Assembly: GCA_022457065.1 (NCBI GenBank)
Contig: JAJGBQ010000007.1
Location: forward strand, 1,674,001-1,738,000
Direction of reading: 5' to 3'
DNA length: 64,000 bases
Origin: Curvularia sp. ZM96
Taxonomy: Eukaryota > Ascomycota > Dothideomycetes > Pleosporales > Pleosporaceae
The notes under the pieces are model-generated. The model saw nothing but the letters and a program-made list of their open reading frames with translations. It did not search any database and was not told the DNA's origin. The position numbers and the translations under genes were made by a program. Below, in pieces: positions 33,467 through 47,682 of the stretch. The stretch's first letter is position 1. Every line of letters starts with the position of its first letter.

Positions 33467-36048
33467 ATGGTACGCTACCACTCCAACCTCGCCCTGTCCT
33501 ACCACTAACGCCCTCTTAGCAGGCCATGACACCCATCACCCCGCTCGAACCGGGCATGGAGATGTTTGAGCGAGGAAAGGCACAATCCCTCTTCTCGGCA
33601 GCCCTGACGGCCCGCTCCTCGCTAGAGCGCCCGCTTTCCCACATCAGCGTGGCTTATACCGACATCGAAGACGATTCGAGCGAATTCGAGGAATTCAGCG
33701 GCTCCTCGGTAAGTCTTCTTGTGCCGTGGAATCGAGTGCTTTCTACTGACAGCCCGCAGAGCGACAACAGGCGAAGCCAGACGACAATATCGACTTTTGA
33801 GGAAGTGACTACGCCCCAAGAGGAAATCCGCCCACAGTTTGCTTTCTGGCATGAACCAGAACCCAAGCCGGTAGAAGGCCCAAAAGGACCGCATCTGTTT
33901 CGTGCATCGCAATCCTCGAATGAGTTTCCATATGACGATGCCCTGCAGCTATCTCCACTACTACCACGACAAACACCACTTCGCCACCCAACATCATTCC
34001 GCGAAGCAACCCCAGAGACAATCGTCCCCCAAAGGGAGTACAACAACATTGCTCTCGCCGTTTCCCACCTCGACAATGCCGAAGTGCGTGCTTGGACCTC
34101 CCAGGACGTTGCGACCTGGATGTACCAGAATGGATTCGAAGACGACATCATTGACAAATTCATCGGGCATGATATCACTGGTGCCGTCTTGCTGGACATG
34201 CAATTTGACGATCTGAGGGAGCTGGAGATCCAGTCGTTTGGCAAGAGGCATCAATTGTGGCATCAGATCGACTCCCTGCGCACCGCAGAAGGCCTCCTGT
34301 CGCCAACCGCCCCTGCGGCCATTCCCACCCCATTCGAAGATATTGAGCGCCCTTGCAAAGAGGCAAGGAACAGGTCAAAGAGCAAGGGCCGGAAAGCCAG
34401 TCGCCGTGACAAGTCGCGTGCCCGCAACCTAGCAGACGACGCCATTACGCCCGCACATTCCGTCTCCATTGTGGCAATCGAACAGCTACTTCCAAAGCCC
34501 CACGTATGCGCAAAAGGCGAGAGATGCTCAAAGTGGAGGAAGCAGCAACGCCAGCTCGCAAGACTCCAGCAGGAACACGGTTTCCCGATATCTCCCGAGA
34601 AAGGTGGACACATCTTCATTGCTGGCGACCCCGGCAATCCCCAAACCGCAAGCCATGCAGTCGAGAATGTCCACCGTCCCAACTCGGAATCTGCGCCCTC
34701 TGTCGTGGTACCTTCAGTAGTCGCATCTTCCGATGTGCTGGGACCTGGCCAACTACCCGACTTTACTCTCGAGGACCTGCAGAAGTTTGAGCAACGCGAC
34801 CCACAAGACAATGTACGACAGTTCCTTACCCTGCAAGGCCAGCAGCAGCCCTACTACACCGCTACGCCAATTGAAGCGCCTCCTACCCCGCCGGCCGACA
34901 CTTACCCACCTCGTCCCTTTTTGGTGATTCCACAGCAGCAGTACTGTCCCCAAGTGTCGGCCTTCTCCGCATCGACATCGGCGCACACGACCAGGTCCTT
35001 CGAGCCATTCGCCCATACCCCTTCCAATCCGGCACTCCACCCTCCAGAGTTCATGCCTGCACCCCACTCGAACCTCAAGAGCCTTCCCAAGTTGACCATT
35101 CCCCCGGCACGTGCAATGTCTGCCCAGCCCATCGGCAACCCACGTAGTGCTGCTCCGGCCCACCAATACCTCGCACCGGACAGCGCGTTTTCGCCATGCA
35201 GGACAGCGTCACCGGGAGGAGTTTACCGCTTCGGCACGCCCTTCTCCGAGATGGATGTACCTGTGACCGCCGTGCAACCAGAACCTCTTAGCCGTGACAC
35301 GAGCCAGTCTGTGCCTCCGAATATGCAGTACCAGCCCCAGCTCCACAGGGCCGGCTCGCGTCACGACCGCCGACGCCCCTCGCTGCCTATGCCAGCGCTA
35401 GCTGAAGACCGCGTCTTCAGCCCCACGGCCCACTCAGACGACGATACTCTGCGCGAGACCATCTTCGATGACTCGGCTAGCTCTGGTGACAGTGCCAGCT
35501 CATCACCGCTAAAAGCCACCAAGCCGTTTAGCAGCGAGGCCCGGGACATTCTTGCCCCTCTGCCGAAGGGTGGCTTTGTGTACGAGGGCGTGAACCACCA
35601 TGGTTGGATGAAGAAGCGCCGAACCAAACTTCTGCGTCACGAATGGCAAGACCACCACTTCCGCCTCCAGGGCACACTTCTGGCCATGCACCCCAACGAG
35701 CTTCCTTCCTCCTCTGCCCTGCAAACCATCGACGTAGATGACTATGCTGTGGCATGCTCGTCCATTGCTTCTAGCAAGCTCTCAAGCAAGCTCAGGGCTC
35801 TGAAGATCTCTTCAGGTCATCACAAGGACAAGTCATCTGCCAATGCACCTGCCTTTGAATTCCAGCTTGTGCCTACCGTGCCTGGTAAAGGCGATGTCAA
35901 GAAGGTCATGCCTAATGGCAAGGTTCAGCACTTTGCTGTTACGACCAAGGACCAGCGAATTGACTGGATGCGTGAGCTCATGCTAGCCAAAGCCTTGAAG
36001 GCCAAGAGCGACGGCTACCAGGTCAATGTCAACGGTGCCAACATGTAA
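33467..36048 (+). CDS. SAM and PH domain protein (Boi-like), 825 aa
   Basis: Exons 33467..33469, 33523..33708 and 33760..36048. The first exon is just the ATG, with a GTACGC donor directly after it; splicing joins it in frame to GCC ATG, so translation could also start at the second ATG (33526). Intron 2 is 51 nt and in frame, so it is easily missed. The SAM domain is at about residues 173-238 (VRAWTSQDVATWMYQNGF ... SFGKRHQLWHQIDSLR). A basic stretch follows (RSKSKGRKASRRDKSRARN), then a long Pro/Ser-rich linker. The C-terminal PH domain (about 665-815) starts near HHGWMKKRRTKLLRHEWQDH and ends DWMRELMLAKALKAK. Yeast Boi1/Boi2 combine SH3, SAM and PH in bud-site exocytosis; no SH3 is visible here, so a polarity role is inference. 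Confidence 0.85.
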
Positions 36049-39000
36049 GGACACTGGAACGTTTCCAGGTTTCCATTGAAGTTTTCCTTTTCCTGTTTTG
36101 TTCTTTTATCTAGCTTCGTCTTCATATCCTTCCTTGGTAGCGAGCCAGCAAGCGTGTTCTGTCTTTTTCCTTTTTTCCGTTTGTCAGTGTTCTCCACTCT
36201 GCAGTCTTTCACCTAGCATGCTTTGGTATGCCGATCATGACCCACTATTATACCCTTTTGTGTTCCGTTTCTTTCCTTTTCAATACACGTCTTTTGTTCT
36301 GCTTTTCGCGTTCCTTCTCTCTGCATGCTTACTTTCAATACATGCATCTAAAGACTTTGAACGCTCAGCGGGACCGCAAGGTCAGAGACGACAATTAGTT
36401 TTGGTTTTGGACGTTGTTAATGTGTTGGAAAGATGGCTTGTAGGCAGTTCTTGCACTCTCTCACTGGATGTGTTTGCGCAAGGTGGATGTTCGTTGTGAT
36501 TTAAAAGCTATTGATGTATCGAAGTATTGGGTGAACAAGTTGAGATGGATGCAGTAGGAGTAGGGTCTGAATGAAATATAGGTATCATGACGAATAACGA
36601 CTTTACGAATATTCTTGCTTTGACTACAACTGAAAGTCTTCCTTTCTTCACTTATTCACCACTCTAAAAAGCCAAAGGGACTAACCTCGAGGCCGTCCAT
36701 CTCTTCTCGCTCTCATCGCACCACACAGCTCACCATCCGCCCCACCCCAAGGGGCCAAATCTCACATAGCATATCCAACATAAAGATATCCATAGTAGCA
36801 TCTTACTCTTTCCGCGCCCTCGGCCACCAATACCCACATACGGAGTACACACGCACACCCAACCCCTTGCATTTCCGCCCCTCCTAAACCGTAACCGCCC
36901 AGCCCCCATCCACACCTCAAAAGACCACTAATTTACTTCCTATCTACACCTTATCGCTCTCGAGCCTAACCGACCCCTACCTGCCACTAAGTCCTGTAAA
37001 AGCGCAAAACTAGCTCTCGCTAGAAAATTCGCATTTCCATCGCTTCCAAATCCTGTCCCTTGCACCTCAGAAAAAAGGCGAGCGAGCGAGCGAGGAGGGC
37101 GAGGATTTGTCATTACCCGAGCCCGAGGGAGTGGTAAGTTTGAGAGTTATACCGCCACGCATTGACGCGGGAAGAACGCACGCACGCGCTGTCTAGCTTG
37201 GCTTTTTTTCGCCGCGGTCCTCGGGCTCGCATCAATACGTTTGTTGTGTGTGCTAAAGAGCGTTTTTAACCGCATGAAATACGAGCGGCTGGAAGCGAGA
37301 GATGGGGAAGATAGGGGCGTGAATGGGTGGATGTGGGTGGAGCAACACAAGCACACTTTTTCTTACCTACCACGAATGATTGATTAGTCCGGCTTAGATA
37401 CCCTGGTGAAAGAGCATAGTGGCGTATAGCATATCACATATCCACCTTCAAATGACCTTCGCATGTTCGTTCGTCGCATCGTCACATCGCCGAGCAAACG
37501 TGCGATGACATGCATGACGAGAGGAGTGTGATTCATGCTCAGGCCCCCGGTTACTTCTTTGTCTCCATACTTGCTTCTCTGCTCTGTACCGGAAGCAGGA
37601 GAAGAAAGGCTAAATTAGCGTACGCTAAGAGGAGAGCTTGTATACGGGGTGTTAAGCGAGGTGTCCGTGAGTTTGAGTTGTAGGTTTTTTACGGTGTATG
37701 AGGCGAGTGGCTGGAGTGATTTGAGATGTTCAGAGGACATTGGGGCTTGAGTGGTTTGACAAATTCGAAAGATGATATCAGGGCGTTGGTGGGTTCGTGC
37801 GGTGTAAGCAAGGGCAGGAGAGCGGACGGGCGGGATGCGCGGGAGTGTGTGCGTTTATGGGTTGTGTTTATGTGAGCAGGGGAGCGGGTGGAGACGAGTT
37901 ATTTGATTTTGAGATCCTGGGTATGGTTGGGAGGGAATTTGTCAATAAGAATATAATGAATAATTGTTTTTCTCTTTGTTTTTCGCGTATAGTAGCGATA
38001 CACTAGAAGAAATTGACACTAAGTATTTCTTGGTGTATCTTGCTGATGTCAAATAACTAATTAACCTACTCAAGAAGAAGAAAAGTAAAGTCAGGAAAAG
38101 CCCTAAATACCACCGTATATTGACTTGCTCATGAATTCTGTGCATTAAACACGCGTCACACAAAAACTTCACTCATTTCCCAGCATACTATCCTAGAAAG
38201 TTTGATCGCACCATCCCATCTCCCACACTCCTTCCCTCTTCCCTTGCTCCCGAACACTCCCGAAGTACCACCTCGATCCCAAGTACTCACATCCCCTCCT
38301 TTTTAATCCTCCCAGTCGTGTAGCACAACCATGTGAGTGACAGCGGGTACATGCATAAAGAAAGTGGAATACTTCTCTATCGTTTCCGGTGCTTCAATGT
38401 ACGCTCACATGTTGCAGCGGAACGGTGGTACCGACGGGCGCCAGAATACGCTCGTATAGTGGCACAGGTCTTACTGGGAAGCGGCTGTTGGGGCATGATT
38501 TACCATGGATGAGGATTTAGTTGGTGTAACGGTGTCGGGGAGTCGGCTTTGTTGAAGGGAGACTGAGTGTGTCACGATGGTAGTAGGTGGTGCGACGGGT
38601 AACACTGGGGCGTGAGAAATGAGTGTTCAATGGTTAGTTCCTTGCACTGGGTGATATGATGGTGGTGGTCGTTTTCATTAGTATCAATGATACGACTTGA
38701 ATAGATTGTTGCTCCGCTATATCCAAAACCATGTGATGAACACGGTATATGTCGCCACTGGAACTGGAAAATATCACACAATTTGATCAAAAGTTCATTC
38801 TTCAGGCAGAAAATATATTCAAGAAGTCAAGAGTAGCTATTGCATGATAAGAGACTAACCATCTCCAGTGTCCGTCCGCATTCTTCCGTACCGTGAATGC
38901 CACCAACAGGAAAGAAGCCAGCCCTGCTCTATGTCACATACCAGCCGACATTTGGATATTGCCACTGTGCTAGTCGCTATGATGAAGAGCGTCCAACTAA

Positions 39001-39187
39001 CATACATTTTTGGTGAATCGTTCATACGTTTATGATGCAGGTGTCCGAATATATATGCAAAAGTTGCAAGCCATTGCGGTACCGGCCGAGTCGAGATGAG
39101 GTAAGAGAATAAGCTCGCAGAGAGAAAGGGATACAGAATACATTATGAATCATTGAAGTGAGAATCGGAGGTCGTTCCAGGAGCCGC
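36049..39187. other. 3.1-kb convergent gene-poor stretch
   Basis: The first 550 bp is T-rich and probably the SAM-PH 3' UTR. 36690-36930 and 38200-38330 are C-rich on the plus strand; 37140-37370 is purine/pyrimidine-skewed. No ORF here has convincing protein character, and I find no tRNA B-box-like GGTTCGAANCC. Confidence 0.5.
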
Positions 39188-39610
39188 TTAATCTTCGTGG
39201 GCCTCGCGCCTGCCATGCGACATACCATATGGACGGGTCCAGGTTCGCAACTTGGGTTCAGCATCGCGCTTCTCAGCAGCCATACCGTGAGGCCATCCAT
39301 ATGGTCGATACCAGGTTTGTGGCTCCGGCTCCGGCCCCGCTTCACGCTTCTCAGCAGCCATGCCGTGGGGCCATCCGTATGGTCGATACCAGGTCTGTGG
39401 CTCGGCTTCTGGGTCACGTTTTTCAGCGGCCATGTCGTAAGGGAATGGGTATGGAGGTGGTCGATCCCAGGGTGGTGGTTGTGGATAAGCGTCAGCTTCA
39501 GGGCTCTGTTTTTCAACCTCTTCGGCCTCAGCTTCAGCAGGTACTGGGAGAGCGGCCCCGGAGACAGTGACCGCCAGAATGGCGGAAGCGAAAATGGTGT
39601 TGATTCTCAT
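39188..39610 (-). CDS. Secreted Kex2-processed repeat precursor, alpha-factor-like (140 aa)
   Basis: Single exon from ATG 39610. A signal peptide (MRINTIFASAILAVTVSGAA) precedes an acidic pro-region rich in Ala-Glu (EAEAEEVEKQ). Three units follow, each ended by a dibasic site: KR64-65, KR88-89, KR114-115 and RR134-135. The spacer MAAEKR occurs three times. After each KR come pure X-Ala/X-Pro dipeptides (DP-EA-EP; EA-GP-EP-EP; DA-EP), the substrate of Ste13-type dipeptidyl aminopeptidase. Trimming leaves QTWYRPYGWPHG twice (72-83, 98-109) and a variant ending RTWTRPYGMSHG (to 133). A degenerate unit (WDRPPPYPFPYD) precedes the first MAAEKR. This is the layout of an alpha-factor pheromone precursor. 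The alternative is a Kex2-processed RiPP precursor, but no UstYa, tyrosinase or transporter gene is near. Cysteine-free cores differ from the usual WC...GQPCW type. Confidence 0.85.
   Translation of the reverse strand: MRINTIFASAILAVTVSGAALPVPAEAEAEEVEKQSPEADAYPQPPPWDRPPPYPFPYDMAAEKRDPEAEPQTWYRPYGWPHGMAAEKREAGPEPEPQTWYRPYGWPHGMAAEKRDAEPKLRTWTRPYGMSHGRREAHED
39206..39433 (-). repeat. Tandem peptide-coding repeats within the precursor
   Basis: Three units of about 72-78 nt encoding core plus MAAEKR or RR. Units 1 and 2 are nearly identical at DNA level (core at 39362-39397 and 39284-39319). Unit 3 (39212-39247) is diverged. This suggests recent duplication with concerted maintenance. Confidence 0.85.
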
Positions 39611-39742
39611 GGTGCAAACTTTGATCGCGAGGTAGTTCAGTCAAGGTTGGAAGTCGGAGCCGTAGATCGATCTGTGGCAAGATACTTGACAGTGGTTGGA
39701 GCTCTACTCTGCGGTGAAAACAATATTGATGAGAGGGAGGGT

Positions 39743-39749
39743 CTTTTAT
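39743..39749 (-). promoter_or_regulatory. TATA box of the repeat precursor gene
   Basis: ATAAAAG on the minus strand, 133 bp upstream of ATG 39610, in an otherwise mixed context. Fits a regulated, strongly expressed secreted product. Confidence 0.5.
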
Positions 39750-40835
39750 GCTCGAAGTGAATAAAGCCTGCGGATGGGAGCCTCGAAATCCAGGGCTCAC
39801 AACTTCAATAGAACGTCGTAGGGCTCAATAGATTTGCGAAAGCCAATGACCTATTCAAGCAGCAGCAGAGCATCTATTCAAGTGGAGGCAGAATAAACAA
39901 AGGAATCCCTCTGAATAGAAACAGGGGTGAACCAATAGCAAGAAGGTTTTAGTGAAGAGGTCATCGAAGCCGCAAAACCTTCCAATAGTTTGATTCCAGA
40001 AACTGTTATCAATTAGCCATGGGATACACATAGTTCTTCTGATCGCTTTGAAACCCATGAAAGGGGTTGCTGCAGTTATCAAAGAAGGTGCTATGGGTGA
40101 AGTCTGGTGTTGAGGTTGCCCGTTGTGGGTCTGAATAGCTTCAATAGAAATCTAGGCTTGGCGTAGACCACGAGTGTTCGATCTCGACATTGTGACAGAG
40201 AACTTCTCCACATATCGAGGTGACCGTAATCGGTTTCTGATTCCTACACTCCGGTTCTCCTCAGCGCACAGCCCCTTAGAAAGGCAATTACTAGATAGGT
40301 GTTGGCCTTTGCAGAGTTGGACCTATGGCTTAGGTTGTGGTGTAGGATTAGTTGTGCCACATGTACCTCTACCCCACTTATCATCTACGTATTTCGAAAA
40401 ACCTTCAACCGTTTGGCAAGTGCGGGTCGGCCGTCCTCCTTGTTAGTGGTGGCGATAATCATGCTTACCATACATGTTCATGCAGCATTGCAGCCTTGTT
40501 ACTGCAGCCTACTTGAATATCTTCTCCTAGCTAGGCAGCAGCGCAGCACTCCTCTAATTAGGCATGCGCTCGACGAGGTAAAACAGGTATGCAAAGGGAG
40601 TTTCGCAAAACCAAAGCCCCTCTTCTGTCGTTTGATGACGAGCCCCTGGTTGGCTCGATCATGCGGGGAAGCTGCAAAGTTCGTCTTGGAAACTTCACCG
40701 GTTCTCTCCATCTAATATGAGCAAGGCTAGGCAGACCGCGAGGCATATTCAAGGCGTTCTGAGCTAATAGGTTGTTATATCGTTAACCTTCATTCTTTGG
40801 TTCATTACCTACACAAGTTACAACAAAGTGTCAGT
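39750..40835. other. Divergent spacer, precursor gene / STAND-type gene
   Basis: Moderately AT-rich spacer between two divergent genes. No protein-like ORF; nothing else identified. Confidence 0.4.
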
Positions 40836-42585
40836 ATGGCAGAAGTTCTCGGAGTCGTAGCAAGTGCAGTTACCCTCGCAGAACTGGCCAGCAAGCTTTC
40901 AAAATATATCAATCAGTTTCGAGATGTGGGAAATGAGGTAGAGAGGTATTGCGATGTGTTACAAGGAGTTGTTTATGTAAGCTAAGGCTATATCATTTGA
41001 ATAAAATTTAGTTTGACGTGCCGACAGTCTATCAAGATCATCGACAGCTTCTCTAATGAACAAGATCAAGTCCCCATCATCCTCATACCAACGGAAAACG
41101 GAACCGAAGATGTTGTTGAGATAGTCTCCAACAAGATCAAATCTCTCATAGAGGATATAGAGAAACTCCTCAAGCAGTTCAAACTTGGCCGAAAGAGAAG
41201 AGATGTCATGAGGGAACTGCTTGCAAAAGCACTTCCTGGATCAAAGCCAAGTGCTCTTATGCTGAAGCCTCAAGACATAAGCCGTCTTGTTAAAACTGCA
41301 AAGAATTTAGAGGGGTCATTGCACTTCGCAATGTCCACCCTCATCTACGAAAAAATGGGGATTAGGTAAACAATCCCCTAAGACTCGATTAACAAGTACT
41401 AAGATATTACGAAGAAATGAAAACTGGCAGCAAACTTTCCAAGACATGATTGAGCGTTTTGAGAAAAGCCAACAACGCTGGAGAGATCAATCGTCTTCGG
41501 TCGGTATCTACGATAGAATAAACAGGGAAAATAGCACCACTTTGCCACCTCCGCAGGATGCATTCGAGGAACAAGGTGATACTGGCGATGAGACCTCTAG
41601 AGGCTCATCCGGGACACTCATTCTGGCCGATGAATCCGCCAATACGCTAGAAACCGTTGAGAATGAGATGGTACAAGTCGCAGAGCTCTTAGACGATGGA
41701 AGGCTTGTCTTGCATCTCCCTTGCAATTATGACGAAGCACACACGCCACCTCCCGCAGAGACTGACTCTGCATCCGAGGCTGGAGATAACGATACACTGT
41801 CTGAAACAGGAAGTTATGCTTCCGCAGATGAAGCCCAAGGCCTAGAATCTGGAGAGGAATCGACGATCCTTAGCAACGAAACTACTAAGGTCAGTCGTTC
41901 TGGAACAGTTTTTCTGGACGAAGCTACCGACGTCGCCTCCTGCAAGATTCCCGACTCAAATGCATTCTTGTTCTGCATTCACACCCTCATTTTGAATGAC
42001 GATGGAACATTCACAGCCATATTACGAGAGCCTTGCGTCCCTACTGGCACTGCCTGCCCTCACGTTTCAATGTACTGGCACGAAGAGTCGCTACGTTCTG
42101 TGCCGTTACCAGCACTTTTCGATGTTTCAGTTCGGCCCGGACAAATCCACACCAACGCCAATCTTACCGAGCAAACTGAGGGAGCAGATGATTTTATCCT
42201 GGATTTTTCGCTTAGCGGCTTCGATAAAAATGTGCACACTCTAATTTACCTGCTCCAAGGAGCACACAAAAGGTATGCAGCTCCTACCCGTATTACTATT
42301 ATGCCATTACAGCCAGCTAGCGATGGGAACAACGGCTCCGCTGAAGAGGAAGAGGCACGTGGTAACAGCGACGGAGAGACTGAAGCACATCAAACCGAAA
42401 ATGAACCAGTTGGAGTAAGATGTGGTATTAGAGATTATACTGCGGTCCCATGTTACTTCGGTCGCAGTGACGCTTCGCAGCCCGTGTCAGGAACTGGCCC
42501 ATTTTGGGCCAATCTAACCCTATCTAGCCTTACCTTACTACCTATCTTCGTCAGCCATGGACTATATATGTCCATCAATCACTAG
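40836..42585 (+). CDS. Protein with fungal STAND-type N-terminal domain and orphan C-terminus, 549 aa
   Basis: Exons 40836..40976, 41028..41365 and 41415..42585 (introns 51 and 49 nt). The first 70 residues (MAEVLGVVASAVTLAELASK) match the helical N-terminal domain found on fungal NOD-like/STAND and related proteins, including the PigL_N type. Two more helical segments follow (IKSLIEDIEKLLKQFKLGRK; SRLVKTAKNLEGSLHFAMST). There is no NACHT, NB-ARC, ankyrin or WD part. The second half is acidic and Ser/Glu-rich, then has a beta-like portion (ILNDDGTFTAILREP; ADDFILDFSLSGFDKN). A GTAAGA donor at 42416 and CAG at 42468 would give an earlier stop, so the 3' end is uncertain. A standalone effector-type domain with a unique tail is an inference. 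Confidence 0.7.
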
Positions 42586-45927
<3,342 letters not shown>

Positions 45928-46278
45928 TCCTTGTACATCAATGTATCATAGATGATTGTAAATTTAACGAGAAACCAGGAGACTGAATGTGCGCTTATGT
46001 ACTGTCTCCGATGTACCCTCTACTCATTTAGGAAACTTGATGCATGTGATACTGGTGCCTTCCGGTAAGTTTGGTGCCAAGACCGACATCATCGCGCGCG
46101 ACCTAACTAAACATTTCCGAGTGAACATTCTCAACACAACTTACCACCACCACCACGGCCGCCGCCCTCGCTTCCACACTACGTTGTATCCAGTCGCGCA
46201 TGTTCCCTGTTTCACTTACATACTCGCGAAACTCATCAATCGGGTCGCCCACGCTTCCCCGCAGGCCTACATTTCACC
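45928..46278. other. Short spacer between tandem genes
   Basis: 351 bp between the synthetase stop and the SPP2 start. The second half is C/A-rich, as expected for a 5' leader. Confidence 0.45.
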
Positions 46279-47682
46279 ATGGCCGCCCCTAAGCCAGGCG
46301 GCTTCAAAATGTCGCTGGGGGCTTTGAAGGCGAAACCAGGGCTCAAAGCGTCACCAGCGCAAAAAGATAGCAAAAAATCGAAGCCCCTGCTCGGCGACGA
46401 CGAACCTGAAGACTCGGTCGGGCAGCAAGAAATCACAGGATGGGATATGGCAGAAGGCGGCGCGGTCGAAGCCAGCGGCAAGAAAGAAAAGGAACAACTG
46501 CGTGTCATCCCGGTGCCGCCAAATCGCGATTGGCGCGCAGCAGCGCGACGGAAACACCTTGCGAAGGCGCCACACCAACAAGCGCAGAACGAAACAGTCG
46601 ACGAGAAGCAGATGGAGGAGCCCAAGTATCAGTACGGACTTACAGTCATGAAGAAAGACGAAGCGCAAGAAGACGGCGCTGCAGAACCTGAGGTACCAGA
46701 GCCAATGGAGGTAGAGCAAGACAATCTTACAGAACAAGAGCGACTGGAGAAGAAGGCTCTTGACGCGTTGATCACTGGCAAATCGACCGACAACGATCTC
46801 GTGATACCTGTACAGACGGAAGAGGAGGCGTTTCGGAACGACCTGGAGAACGCGCCCGAAGCCCCTACGCTCGAAGCATACGAAGCTACTCCAATTGAAG
46901 GATTCGGCGCGGCGCTCCTCCGTGGTATGGGCTGGAAAGATGGCGAAGGAATTGGCAAAAATGGCACCGCTGTGAAACCGAAGGAGATTAAGCGGCGACC
47001 AGCTCTGTTGGGTATCGGGGCGAAGGAGGACGCAGCAGTAGGCGTTGAGCTTGGAGAATGGGGCGGCGGTAAAGGCAAAGGCAAAGGCAAAAAGGTGGCG
47101 CAGAGTTACAACCCCGTCACGTTACGGAACAAGCACACTGGCGAGATTATTACAGAAGAGGAGCTAAAGGCAAAGCTCGAGAACCAGAAATTGGTCGAAG
47201 AGGAGCAAGCTTCGAAAGCGAAGAACAAGTACGATGACGATAGCGAGGATGAGCGCAGGCGCGAGAAACGGCGAGAGAGACGAGACGACCGAGATCGTGA
47301 TCGCCGGCGGGAGGATGACTATGATAGTGAGCGAAGACGAGACAAGGACCGTCGACGCGAGAAAGACGATTACTACGATAGCGATCGCCGCCGGGACAAG
47401 CGACAAGAGCGCGCCCGCGACGACGACTACGACAGCGAGCGTAGACACGAAAAGCGGAGAGACCGCGACCGCAGCCGTAGCCCAGACGACCGCAAAGACA
47501 AGCGACGCGATAGAGATCGATACCGCAGCCGAAGTAGAGATTCCAAGTCAAAAAGCGACCGGCGAGATCGCAGCCGTGAGGAGGATGACAGGAGGAAACG
47601 GAGGCGAGAGAGAGATTACGATGACGATGAGAGGTATGAGAGGAAGAAGAAGTACAGGGACGACGACAAGTATTACAAGTGA
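46279..47682 (+). CDS. SPP2: Pre-mRNA splicing factor Spp2 (G-patch)
   Basis: G-patch cofactor of the DEAH helicase Prp2, which activates the spliceosome before the first step. Single exon, 467 aa, from ATG 46279 (MAAPKPGGFKMSLGALKAK); GFKMSLG is a usual N-terminal motif. The G-patch is at about residues 205-230: GFGAALLRGMGWKDGEGIGK, followed by KRRPALLGIGAK. The last 150 residues are an extended Arg/Asp/Glu-rich region with many RRRDK- and RSRD-type repeats, close in style to the human GPKOW/MOS2 tail and longer than in yeast. The antisense frames through this tail are artefacts of the repeats. Confidence 0.92.
   Translation: MAAPKPGGFKMSLGALKAKPGLKASPAQKDSKKSKPLLGDDEPEDSVGQQEITGWDMAEGGAVEASGKKEKEQLRVIPVPPNRDWRAAARRKHLAKAPHQQAQNETVDEKQMEEPKYQYGLTVMKKDEAQEDGAAEPEVPEPMEVEQDNLTEQERLEKKALDALITGKSTDNDLVIPVQTEEEAFRNDLENAPEAPTLEAYEATPIEGFGAALLRGMGWKDGEGIGKNGTAVKPKEIKRRPALLGIGAKEDAAVGVELGEWGGGKGKGKGKKVAQSYNPVTLRNKHTGEIITEEELKAKLENQKLVEEEQASKAKNKYDDDSEDERRREKRRERRDDRDRDRRREDDYDSERRRDKDRRREKDDYYDSDRRRDKRQERARDDDYDSERRHEKRRDRDRSRSPDDRKDKRRDRDRYRSRSRDSKSKSDRRDRSREEDDRRKRRRERDYDDDERYERKKKYRDDDKYYK

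Noticed and set aside
37797..38006. Possible small gene in the gene-poor region
   Set aside because: Short, Gly/Arg/Cys-skewed, with no splice signals or conserved pattern.
39188..39610. Dikaritin-type RiPP cluster
   Set aside because: The precursor layout fits, but no DUF3328 (UstYa), tyrosinase, methyltransferase or transporter gene lies within the neighbouring 15 kb; a pheromone-type reading is simpler.
40170..40200. tRNA-like B-box (GTTCGATCTC)
   Set aside because: No matching A-box or cloverleaf can be drawn around it.
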